From positions 41,003 through 105,002 of the forward strand of contig NZ_FXUL01000024.1 of assembly GCF_900182955.1 (NCBI RefSeq): 64,000 nt of DNA. Reading direction: 5' to 3'. Positions 55,816-63,956 of the stretch are shown here, piece by piece. A program made the position numbers and the translations under genes. A model generated the notes under the pieces. That model was not told the origin of the DNA. It ran no database searches and saw only the letters and a program-made list of their open reading frames with translations. Position 1 is the first letter of the stretch. Every line of letters starts with the position of its first letter. Source of the stretch: Noviherbaspirillum suwonense. GTDB taxonomy: Bacteria; Pseudomonadota; Gammaproteobacteria; Burkholderiales; Burkholderiaceae_D.

Positions 55816-56957
55816 ACGAACCGATCTATTTTGACGAGCAACACCGTCAGTTCCGCGACAACCTGCGTCGCTTTGTCGAGCAGGAGGTGGTCCCGCAGGC
55901 CGCGCCGTGGGAAGAGGGGGGCATGGTGCCGCGCGCGGTGCTGCGAAAAATGGGAGAACTGGGTTATCTGGGCATCCGCTATCCCGAACAGCATGGCGGC
56001 TCCGGTCTTGACACCATCTACAGCGCCATCCTGGCCGAGGAGCTTGGCCGTTCGACTTTTGGCGGATTCGCGGTCACGGTGACGGTGCATACTGACATGG
56101 CCTCGCCGCACCTGGCCAACTACGGCAGCCCGGAACAGCTCGCGCGCTATCTGCCCGCCATCACGCGCGGCGAGATGATCTGCGCGGTGGCCGTCACCGA
56201 GCCCGACGCCGGCTCTGACGTGGCCGGCATCCGCACCCGCGCCGTGCGCGACGGCGAGCACTGGGTGCTCAACGGCAGCAAGATGTTCATTACCAACGGC
56301 GTGCATGGCGATGTGTATTTCGTCGGTGCCAAGACCGACACCGAGGCGAAGGGGTCGCGCGGCATCTCGATTTTCATCGTCGAGAAGGGCACGCCGGGAT
56401 TCCGAGTCGGGCGCGCGCTGAAGAAAAGCGGCTGGCTCTGCAGCGACACGGCCGAGCTGGTGTTCGAGAATTGTCGCATCCCGGCCGGCAACCTGCTGGG
56501 CGGCGAGAACAAGGGCTTCTACCAGATCATGCGCAACTTCCAGAACGAGCGCATCGTGCTGGGCGCGCAAGCGGTGGGCGAGGCCAGCCGCGGGATCGAG
56601 CTGACGCTGGATTACGTGCGCCATCGCAAGGCGTTCAGCGCCACCTTGTGGGACAAGCAGACGATCCGCCAGCGGCTGACGATGCGAGCGTCGCAGGTGG
56701 CTGCGGCGCGCCAACTGGTTTACCACGCCGCCTGGCTGGATGCGCAGGGCCGCGAGTGTGTGAAGGAAGTGTCCATGGTCAAGTCCCTCTGCGGCGAATT
56801 AGTCAATAAGGTGCTCTACGACTGCCAGCAGTTTCATGGCGGCTTTGGCTACATGCGTGAAGCGGCAATCGAACGCATGGTGCGTGACGCGCGGGTCGAA
56901 GCCATCGGTGGCGGTGCTACCGAAGTGATGCTGGAAGAAGTGGCGAAACGGCTGTGA
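55812..56957 (+). CDS. Isovaleryl/citronellyl-CoA dehydrogenase-like enzyme, module B
   Basis: 381 residues. VAVTEPDAGSDVAGIRTRA is near residue 121 and LNGSKMFITNGVHGDVYFV near 150. The C-terminal DARVEAIGGGATEVMLEE has Gly at the short-chain base position. That fits isovaleryl-CoA dehydrogenases, whose base lies in an earlier helix. The start overlaps the biotin carboxylase stop (ATGA). In the Liu and Atu pathways the dehydrogenase makes the 2-enoyl-CoA that the carboxylase uses, which agrees with this neighbourhood. Confidence 0.9.
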   Translation: MNEPIYFDEQHRQFRDNLRRFVEQEVVPQAAPWEEGGMVPRAVLRKMGELGYLGIRYPEQHGGSGLDTIYSAILAEELGRSTFGGFAVTVTVHTDMASPHLANYGSPEQLARYLPAITRGEMICAVAVTEPDAGSDVAGIRTRAVRDGEHWVLNGSKMFITNGVHGDVYFVGAKTDTEAKGSRGISIFIVEKGTPGFRVGRALKKSGWLCSDTAELVFENCRIPAGNLLGGENKGFYQIMRNFQNERIVLGAQAVGEASRGIELTLDYVRHRKAFSATLWDKQTIRQRLTMRASQVAAARQLVYHAAWLDAQGRECVKEVSMVKSLCGELVNKVLYDCQQFHGGFGYMREAAIERMVRDARVEAIGGGATEVMLEEVAKRL

Positions 56958-57135
56958 ATACCGGCACCTTGCTTTTTGCGCAAACAGGGAGCATGGGCGC
57001 GACCCTGGCGCACCTGCTGCGGCTCAAGCGACATCGTCAGGTGCGATGCGACGAAATATCGGCAGTCGTCCTGCCGCACCCTGAGACGGCGGCCGAAAAA
57101 TTATCCACCCTTACACGATTGGGAGCAAAGTCGAG

Positions 57136-57612
57136 ATGGCCGAAACACAAATGATCAACGAAGAAGAAATTGCAAGACGATGGCAGCAATTCGCGCACGT
57201 GGCGCCGTACAACCGCGAACTCGGCCTCTTGCCGCACTCCGTGCGGAGCGAGCGGTGCGTGCTCAAAGTCGAGTACCAGGATGCGCTGGTGGGCGATCCG
57301 AAGACCAGGGTTTTGCATGGAGGAGTCATCACCGCGCTGCTCGACGCCGCGTTCGGATTCGCGATTTTCGTCAGGTTGCCGGAGATGAGGCCGATGGCCA
57401 CGCTGGATTTGCGCATCGACTACCTCAAACCTGCCACTCCGGGGCGGGCGATTCTGGGAGGTGCCGTTTGCTACAAGCTGACCTCCGAGCTGGCATTCGT
57501 GCGCGGTGCCGCCTACCACGACACGCCGGACGATCCCATCGCCACTGCAGTCGGTATTTACATGTTTACTTCCGGGCGTCCGGTATTGCGCGACGAGGAG
57601 GTGCCACGATGA
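57136..57612 (+). CDS. PaaI-type hot-dog thioesterase 1
   Basis: 158 residues. The PaaI family motif VLHGGVITALLDAAFGFAI is near residue 57, and MATLDLRIDYLKPA near 85 forms the sheet core. The acidic residue in ALLDAAFG is the usual catalytic Asp. It could release CoA from dead-end acyl-CoA esters. About 180 bases upstream are without a clear gene. It overlaps the next thioesterase gene by four bases. Confidence 0.87.
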   Translation: MAETQMINEEEIARRWQQFAHVAPYNRELGLLPHSVRSERCVLKVEYQDALVGDPKTRVLHGGVITALLDAAFGFAIFVRLPEMRPMATLDLRIDYLKPATPGRAILGGAVCYKLTSELAFVRGAAYHDTPDDPIATAVGIYMFTSGRPVLRDEEVPR

Positions 57613-58043
57613 ATTGGACCGAACAAATCAACCATGCACGTGCCAAGGGCGACTGGCGCGAAGTGATCCAGGCTGTGCCCTTTGCACGTTTTCTGGACTT
57701 GCGCATCGACGTGAAGGGCGAAGAGTTCACCTGCGTCTTGCCGTTCAAGGAAAAGCTGATAGGCAACCCCATCCTGCCGGCGTTGCATGGCGGCGCCACG
57801 GGCGGATTTCTGGAGTGCGCCGGCCTGTTCTACTTGCTGTGGCACATGGATAGCCGGGACTTGCCCAAGACCATCGATTTCAATATTGATTACCTGCGCT
57901 CGGGCCGGCCGCAGGACACTTACGCCAACGTCGTGATGGTCAAGCAGGGCCAGCGGGTTGCGAACCTGCGCATCCAGGCATGGCAATCTAGCCCCGATAA
58001 ACCCATCGCCCATGGTCACGGCAATTTCATGCTGCGCGGCTGA
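57609..58043 (+). CDS. PaaI-type hot-dog thioesterase 2
   Basis: 144 residues. The motif ALHGGATGGFLECAGLFYLL near residue 58 has Glu in place of the Asp of the first thioesterase, and KTIDFNIDYLRSGR near 90 forms the core strand. The two neighbours are similar in fold but well diverged, so they may form a heteromer or serve different chain lengths. The start is linked to the previous stop (ATGA). Confidence 0.87.
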   Translation: MNWTEQINHARAKGDWREVIQAVPFARFLDLRIDVKGEEFTCVLPFKEKLIGNPILPALHGGATGGFLECAGLFYLLWHMDSRDLPKTIDFNIDYLRSGRPQDTYANVVMVKQGQRVANLRIQAWQSSPDKPIAHGHGNFMLRG

Positions 58044-58058
58044 AGGCAAAGAAAGGAA

Positions 58059-58949
58059 ATGCCCAAAATGACTCAATCCACATACCGTTCCGTATTTCGC
58101 CCCGGACTGTTCGCAGGCCAGACCGTTATCGTCACCGGCGGCGGCAGCGGCATTGGTCGTTGCACCGCGCATGAACTGGCCAACCTGGGCGCCGATGTCG
58201 CGCTGGTCGGGCGCCGCGTCGAGAAACTTGAAGCCGTGCAGGCCGAGATCAGGCGGGCTGGAGGCCAGGCCAGCATCCATCCATGCGACATTCGCGACGA
58301 GCCGGGCGTCAAAGCCATGGTTGCCGACGTCATTGCCCTGCACGGCAAGATCGATGGGCTCGTCAACAACGCGGGCGGCCAGTACCCGCAGCCTGTCAAG
58401 GACATCAGCTTGAAGGGATGGGATGCCGTGGTGCGCAACAACCTGACCGGCGGTTTCCTGGTGGCGCGCGAGGTCTTTAACCAGTCCATGGAGTCCCATG
58501 GCGGTGCCATCGTCAACATCATCGCCGACATCTGGGGCGGCATGCCCACCATGGCGCACAGCGGCGCGGCGCGTGCCGGCATGTTGTCGTTCACCGAGAC
58601 GGCGGCCTGCGAATGGGCATACGCCGGCGTGCGTGTCAATGCAGTCGCGCCGGGCTGGATCGCCAGCAGCGGCCTTGACACCTACAGCCCCGAGATGCAG
58701 GCCGAACTGCGCAGCCTGAAAGCCAAGGTGCCGCTGCAACGCTATGGCACCGAGGCCGAGGTTTCGGCATCCATTGTGTTCTTGCTGTGCGAGGCGGCGG
58801 CTTTCATCACAGGTTCTTGCATTCGCGTCGACGGCGGCGTGCCCAATGCCCGCCCGACCTGGAAATTGCAGCCACATGACCGGTCCAAGGCCTTCAACGG
58901 CTTTGCGTTGGCCGAACCGCCAAAGTGCCTGAGCGTCAAGGATCAATGA
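58059..58949 (+). CDS. SDR-family oxidoreductase with altered catalytic residues
   Basis: 296 residues. The cofactor motif TGGGSGIGRC is near residue 27 and LVGRRVEKLE near 50, where the Arg suggests NADP preference. NNAGGQYPQPV lies near 104. At the catalytic site it reads MAHSGAARAGML near 167, so Tyr and Lys of the Tyr-x3-Lys pair are replaced by Ser and Arg. Several dienoyl/enoyl-CoA reductase-like SDRs share this feature. A C-terminal extension of about 35 residues follows the fold. Position after thioesterases in a carboxylase operon resembles atuB/atuG of acyclic terpene clusters. Confidence 0.85.
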   Translation: MPKMTQSTYRSVFRPGLFAGQTVIVTGGGSGIGRCTAHELANLGADVALVGRRVEKLEAVQAEIRRAGGQASIHPCDIRDEPGVKAMVADVIALHGKIDGLVNNAGGQYPQPVKDISLKGWDAVVRNNLTGGFLVAREVFNQSMESHGGAIVNIIADIWGGMPTMAHSGAARAGMLSFTETAACEWAYAGVRVNAVAPGWIASSGLDTYSPEMQAELRSLKAKVPLQRYGTEAEVSASIVFLLCEAAAFITGSCIRVDGGVPNARPTWKLQPHDRSKAFNGFALAEPPKCLSVKDQ

Positions 58950-58950
58950 C

Positions 58951-59652
58951 ATGGACGCGACTATGCAAACCATAAATTCGAACGATCCGTCGAGTTATCT
59001 TGCGCCCGGCCGCTACGTGGATAGTGATCACCCGGCGGTGATCGCGTTCGCGCGCCGGGTGGCAAACGTCTCGATGGCGCCGCGCGAGATCGCGGTCAAG
59101 CTCTATTACGCCGTGCGCGATGAGTTTCTCTACGATCCCTACCACTTCGACACCACGGTTCAGGGCTTGAAGGGCAGTCATGTGATCGAGACAGGGAGGG
59201 GGTTTTGCGTGCCCAAGGCGGCGCTGCTGGCGGCGGCGGCCCGCGTTCTGGGCGTGCCGGCGCGGGTGGGCTATGCCGATGTTCGCAACCACCTGACCAG
59301 CAAGCGGCTCTACGATATGATGGGCACCGACCTGTTCGTCTTTCACGGCTACACCGAAATGTGGGTTGACGGACAGTGGCTCAAGGCGACGCCCTCCTTC
59401 AACCGCTCCCTGTGCGAGAAAGCAGGTATCCGGCCGCTCGAGTTCGACGGCAGCGTCGACTCAATCTTCCATGAATTCGATGTCAGTGGCCGCCGTCATA
59501 TGGAGTATGTGCATGACCACGGGACCTACGCCGACTTGCCTCGGAAGGAAATGCTGGCCTCGTGGCGCGAGCACTACAAGACTTTCGCCGACTGGGGTCA
59601 GGTTGCGGACAATGGTGCCGACTTCGAACAAGAGGTGGGCCCGGCATCGTGA
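58951..59652 (+). CDS. Transglutaminase-fold (papain-like) protein in the catabolic operon
   Basis: 233 residues. The catalytic Cys lies in GRGFCVPKAALLAAAARVLG near residue 88 and the His in FVFHGYTEMWV near 131. A third position reads LKATPSFN, where transglutaminase-like proteins usually have Asp. The domain runs from about residue 45 to 165, and the rest is unfamiliar. I cannot assign a reaction. Its start is two bases after the SDR stop and its stop overlaps the hydrolase-ligase gene, so it is an integral operon member. Transglutaminase-like proteins can act on amides or peptides; a role in amide or thioester chemistry is a guess. Confidence 0.82.
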   Translation: MDATMQTINSNDPSSYLAPGRYVDSDHPAVIAFARRVANVSMAPREIAVKLYYAVRDEFLYDPYHFDTTVQGLKGSHVIETGRGFCVPKAALLAAAARVLGVPARVGYADVRNHLTSKRLYDMMGTDLFVFHGYTEMWVDGQWLKATPSFNRSLCEKAGIRPLEFDGSVDSIFHEFDVSGRRHMEYVHDHGTYADLPRKEMLASWREHYKTFADWGQVADNGADFEQEVGPAS

Positions 59653-62030
59653 TGGCGCGTCGAGAATTTTCCGGCTTCATTGGTGGCCCTCTGGTAGCCG
59701 ATGTATATGGCCCGATAGGTGCGCCCACGGTGCTGCTGCTGCACGGAGGTGGCCAAACGCGCCATGCCTGGGGCCGCACCGCACAGACCCTGGCCGATGC
59801 AGGCTGGCGCACTGTTGCCCTGGATCTGCCGGGCCACGGCGACAGTGCCTGGGCCGCCGATGGCGACTACCGGATAGAGACGCTGGCTGTCACCATGTGC
59901 CGCATCTGGCGCGACCTGGGGACGCCGCTGGCGGTGGTCGGGGCTTCCCTCGGCGGCTTGATCAGCATGGCCGCCGTGGGCTGCGTTGATGCGCCGCCGA
60001 TCAACGCGCTGGTGCTGGTGGACATTGCGCCGCGTATGGAAGAAGCTGGTGTAGAGCGCATCGTGCGCTTCATGCGGGCGCGGCCCGATGGCTTTGCGTC
60101 GCTTGAAGAAGCCGCGCAACACATCGCCGCCTACCGTGGGCGGCCGATGAAAGGGCCAGTTGACGGCCTGAAGAAAAACCTGCGCCTTAATGGGCAAGGC
60201 CGCTGGGTCTGGCATTGGGATCCGCGCTTGATGAGCGACGCCAACCACAACCACCGGCGCGACGCGGACGGCTACGAGCGCGCCTTGCGCGGCCTGCAGG
60301 CGCCCACCTTGCTGCTGCGCGGCCAGCGCAGCGACGTGATCAGCGAAGAAGATGCGCGCGCGCTGGTGCAAACCTTGCCGCAGGCGCGTTTTGTCGATCT
60401 GAAGGGCGCCGGCCACATGATTGCCGGCGATGCCAACGATGCCTTTGCTGCCAGCGTCGCGGCCTTTTTGCAAGAAGTGATGCCGCCCGCGCAGTCCGCG
60501 GCGAATTTGAACCAGGAGCATGGAATGAATTTGCGATCTTTTACCTTGCGCGATCTCATTGTGCGCAACGCCAGCCTGTACGGCTCGAAGACAGCCATGG
60601 TGTTCGGCCATCAGCGGGTGACGCATGCCCAGTACGCCGAACGCACGGCGCAGTTGGCGGCCGGTTTGGCGGCTGCGGGCGTTGAGCAGGGTGACCGGCT
60701 GGCGATACTGGCCTCTAACTGCCTGGAATATGTCGATCTGTTCGGCGCCGCAGCCCGGTTGGGCGCGATCGTGGTACCCATCAACTGGCGGCTGTCGGCC
60801 GAGGAAGTGGCCTATCTGATCGAGGACGTGTCGCCCACGATACTGATCGTGGGCGACGAATTCAAGGCTCTGCTGCCGCAACAGGGTCTGGAAGACACGC
60901 TGCGCTACACGCTGGGCGCCGCGCTGGCCCCGTGGCAACCGTTCAGCGAATTGTATCTCGATCGCGACGTGCCGTCCGTCGATCTGAGCGACGACGCTGG
61001 TTTTGTCGTCATACACACCGCCGCCGTGGGTGGGCGGCCGCGCGGCGCACTGCTCTCGCACCGCGGCCTGATCGCTGCCGGCATGCAGACGCAACTGGCC
61101 TGGCGTCTCACGCCGGCGGACCTTAATCTGGGGGTCTTGCCGCTGTTTCACGTGGCCGCCATCGGCTTCATGCTGGCCACGCAGCAGGCGGGCGGGGCGA
61201 CGCTGCTGCTGACACGTTTCGATCCGGCGAGCCTGGTCAAACATATCGACGAGGGCGGCGGCAGCCTGATCGGCACTTTTCCACCTATGCTGGGCGCCCT
61301 GCTGGACGCTGCCGCGGCCCAGGGCTCGGCGCTGGACCATTTGCGCGTGGTGTCGGGAATCGACGTGCCCGAAACCATCGCGCGCCTGCGCACAAGCTGT
61401 CCCCAGGCGACTTTCTGGAGTGCCTACGGCCAGACCGAAACTTCGGGCTCGATCAGCCTGGCGCCGTTTGACGAGTGCCCCGGCAGCGCCGGGCGTCCCA
61501 CCGCGATGAACACGGTCGCGGTGGTGGACGAGCTGGACCGCCCGCTGCCCACAGGCGCCACCGGCGAGATCGTGGTGCGCGGGCCGATGGTGTTCCAAGG
61601 CTACTGGCGCCGCGACGAAGACAACGCCTTCACGTTCCGCAACGGCTGGCACCACACCGGTGACATGGGGCGCATCGACGCCGATGGCTACCTTTGGTAC
61701 AGCGGACGCTCACCGGCCAAGGAGTTGATCAAGCCGGGTGGCGAGAACGTCTATCCGGCCGAGGTTGAGCGGGCGATTCTGGAACACCCGGCGCTGGCGC
61801 AGGCGGTGGTGATCGGCGTGCCGGATGTGCAGTGGGGCGAGGCGGTCAAGGCCATCTGCGTGCTGAAGGCGGGGCACACGTTGAGCGCCGAAGAATTGAT
61901 CGAGTTCGTGGGCGGGCGCATCGCGCGCTACAAAAAACCCAAGCACGTGGTGTTTGTGGCGACCCTGCCCCGCACCGCTGCCGGCCTGATGGACCGTGAG
62001 GTCGTCAAGGCCGCGCATGGTCGGGCCTGA
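59652..62030 (+). CDS. Alpha/beta-hydrolase fused to AMP-forming acyl-CoA ligase
   Basis: 792 residues. Residues 1-275 are an alpha/beta-hydrolase: oxyanion LLLHGGGQTRHAW near 27, nucleophile VGASLGG near 98, and acid/base KGAGHMIAG near 256. A second start-like Met at 60525, preceded by CCAGGAGCATGG, begins a complete ligase of 501 residues. Its P-loop is degenerate (IHTAAVGGRPRGALLSHRG near 452), while YGQTETSGS, WHHTGDMG and the C-terminal RTAAGLMDREV are recognisable. A TGA in another frame at 60508-60510 suggests that a one-base change joined two genes. The ligase could be made separately from its own site. Confidence 0.84.
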   Translation: MARREFSGFIGGPLVADVYGPIGAPTVLLLHGGGQTRHAWGRTAQTLADAGWRTVALDLPGHGDSAWAADGDYRIETLAVTMCRIWRDLGTPLAVVGASLGGLISMAAVGCVDAPPINALVLVDIAPRMEEAGVERIVRFMRARPDGFASLEEAAQHIAAYRGRPMKGPVDGLKKNLRLNGQGRWVWHWDPRLMSDANHNHRRDADGYERALRGLQAPTLLLRGQRSDVISEEDARALVQTLPQARFVDLKGAGHMIAGDANDAFAASVAAFLQEVMPPAQSAANLNQEHGMNLRSFTLRDLIVRNASLYGSKTAMVFGHQRVTHAQYAERTAQLAAGLAAAGVEQGDRLAILASNCLEYVDLFGAAARLGAIVVPINWRLSAEEVAYLIEDVSPTILIVGDEFKALLPQQGLEDTLRYTLGAALAPWQPFSELYLDRDVPSVDLSDDAGFVVIHTAAVGGRPRGALLSHRGLIAAGMQTQLAWRLTPADLNLGVLPLFHVAAIGFMLATQQAGGATLLLTRFDPASLVKHIDEGGGSLIGTFPPMLGALLDAAAAQGSALDHLRVVSGIDVPETIARLRTSCPQATFWSAYGQTETSGSISLAPFDECPGSAGRPTAMNTVAVVDELDRPLPTGATGEIVVRGPMVFQGYWRRDEDNAFTFRNGWHHTGDMGRIDADGYLWYSGRSPAKELIKPGGENVYPAEVERAILEHPALAQAVVIGVPDVQWGEAVKAICVLKAGHTLSAEELIEFVGGRIARYKKPKHVVFVATLPRTAAGLMDREVVKAAHGRA

Positions 62031-62085
62031 AGCGACTCACAGCGGACAATTTTCAACCAGAACCGTCCATGAAGGAGACGACAAC

Positions 62086-62559
62086 ATGACCCAGGCATCC
62101 CACGGCGAACCAGTGCAGCGATTCAAGATGCACCGGCGCACCATCACCGAAACCGACGTCGTCAGCTTCCTCAATGCGGCCGGACTGCACGAGCCCTTCT
62201 TCATTGACATGGATTGCATCCAGACCAACATGACGGAGCCCCACCGCAGCCGCTTCGCGCCCGGGCCGATGATCATCTCGCTGGGCATGGGGTTGCTGGC
62301 GACCTACGTGGCCGGCATCATCGAACGCACGCTCGAAGGTCATGCGGTCGGCCCCTTCGGCGGCATGACCGGCCTACAGGCGCGCCTGTAGGCCGGCGAC
62401 CCGATTCGCGTCGAGAGCGATGCACGGCTGCGCCCGCCGACCGCGCGTGGCTACACACTGATGGATATTCAGCACCTGGTGATCAATCAGCGCGGCGAAG
62501 CCATCGCCGACTTCACCGAGACACTGACCTTTCTCCCCAAGGAAGCCGGCGCCCCATGA
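62086..62559 (+). pseudogene. MaoC-type dehydratase with internal amber codon
   Basis: The first 101 codons encode a hot-dog dehydratase (FKMHRRTITETDVVSFLNAAG and FAPGPMIISLGMGLLATY). TAG at 62389-62391 then interrupts a frame that continues without further stops to TGA at 62557 (AGDPIRVESDARLR, ending TLTFLPKEAGAP). The interrupted codon is Tyr in the pattern LYAGDP, one base from TAG. The intact protein would have 157 residues and hydrate an enoyl-CoA. A GAAGGAGA site precedes the start at 62086. Confidence 0.82.
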
Positions 62560-62654
62560 TCCCGGCGTTCAAGGTTCGCGAGCGTAACGGATGCGCCCGC
62601 CTATCCCGGCCCGGCCAGATTCAATCCACTTCAATACAGCGACAAGGTGACAAC

Positions 62655-63017
62655 ATGATCGAATCTCAACTAAGCCCCAAACTGGTTCAACAAGCCCAGG
62701 CCGGCGGCTACTGGCACAACAAGACCCAGCTCGATTTTCTGGACGAAGTCGCGCCCAGCCGCCTCGACAAAGTGGCCGTAACTGACCTCAACAGCATGAC
62801 TGGGCAGGCGACCACCGTGTCGTACCAGTTGCCCAACTGGTGGCAGTTTGTGGCACTGCACTTGGCCTGTCTGCGCATCGGCGCGGTAACCAACCCGGTG
62901 ATGCCGATCTTCCGCCACCGCGAGTTGACCTTCATGCTAGGAGTCTGCGCGGCAGACCGTACCGAACTGCTCAATGAAGTCGCACGGATGCCGAAATTGC
63001 CTTCGAGTTCGGGATGA
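62655..63017 (+). pseudogene. Cyclohexanecarboxylate-CoA ligase-like, N-terminal fragment with internal deletion
   Basis: The frame from ATG 62655 gives DEVAPSRLDKVAVTDLNSM, then QLPNWWQFVALHLACLRIG and PVMPIFRHRELTFML, segments typical of AliA-like cyclohexanecarboxylate-CoA ligases. Between TTVSY and QLPN about 30 residues seem to be missing, as if two VSY repeats had recombined. After HRELTFMLG the homology ends near 62945-62960, and about 430 residues are lost at an IS1182 boundary. An intact copy would start alicyclic acid degradation. Confidence 0.75.
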
Positions 63018-63095
63018 AGTCGATCAGCAGTTGATTTGGTGAGTTGTCATGGCTTGAACGGGGTGTTTTTGGGGGGAATCCGGCCCTTGTTCGCG

Positions 63096-63956
63096 TCATG
63101 CAGACATCATATTGGCCATTCTTCGCAGGTTGAGCGCAGCGCAGACGAGCTTCCACTCGGCTTGCGCTTTAACCAGACCACGCATACTGAATTGTCGAAA
63201 TCCAAGGACGTTTTTCACCCAGCCATTGGGCGGCTCGGATAACCACTTGCGTTTGCGATACGCTTCTTGCGTGACGACCGACTTGAATTTTTCGGCCATG
63301 GCCGCTGACAGGGGACGCTTGCTCCGATCAATCCTGACTTCCTGTTTCCCCTCGCGGCCGAGGGCGACGATCAGCTCAGCAGGATGTTCAAGAAGCGCTT
63401 CGAAGACGGCCTCTGATCGATACCCGGCATCAGCGACGACCTGTTGTGGATCGGCACCGGTATTTCGTTTTACCGCCCCCAGTACCTTGGGTAACTGCTG
63501 ACTGTCCGCACCGCTATTGGTCAATTCGACGGCAACGATGATGTGCGCTGTGTCATCGACCGCGGTCTGGGCGTTGTAGCAATAATCAAAGCCGCCTTCC
63601 GCTCGCTTCATGATCCGGCTTTCCGGATCCGTAAAATTTTCCTGCGCCTTGGGCTTGGGCTCGCCGAATCGATACTTGTACCTCGATTTTTTCTTTGGCT
63701 TGCCGTCGCCTGCAGGTGGCCCGTCATCATCGTCGGCACTGCGCCCACGCTCGATGTCTGCCTGGCGCTGCCGTTCTTCCAGCCGCGCCCGAGCAGCAGA
63801 TATGACCGCAAGGCGATCCTCGCGGCGAGCCAACTCGGCCGGAATATCCAGGTCAGGATCGTTCTTCTCGGCCTGGTCAGCCGCACCGGCCTTGGCAGGC
63901 AGAGCTGTCAATGCCGCTCGTGATTTCCTCAAATCTGCCGAAGTAAATTTCCCCAC
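63096..63956 (-). pseudogene. IS1182-family transposase, C-terminal part
   Basis: About 285 residues from a GTG at 63956. A charged linker precedes the DDE core: NFTDPESRIMKRAEGGFDYCYNA holds the first region, VADAGYRSEAVFEALLEHPA the Asp, and the C-terminal RKWLSEPPNGWVKNVLGFRQFS the Glu region. Full IS1182 proteins have 450-500 residues, so the N-terminus is either in the next window or lost. The region from 63957 to 64000 has stop codons in this frame, which favours a break. The left end of the element must lie between 62960 and 63095. Confidence 0.8.

Noticed and set aside
56954..57154. 66-codon frame between the module B dehydrogenase and thioesterase 1
   Set aside because: No recognisable motif and no ribosome-binding site; it looks like spacer.
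59598..61655. Open minus-strand frame of 685 codons
   Set aside because: It mirrors the hydrolase-ligase gene, has no family motif and exists because of high third-position GC.
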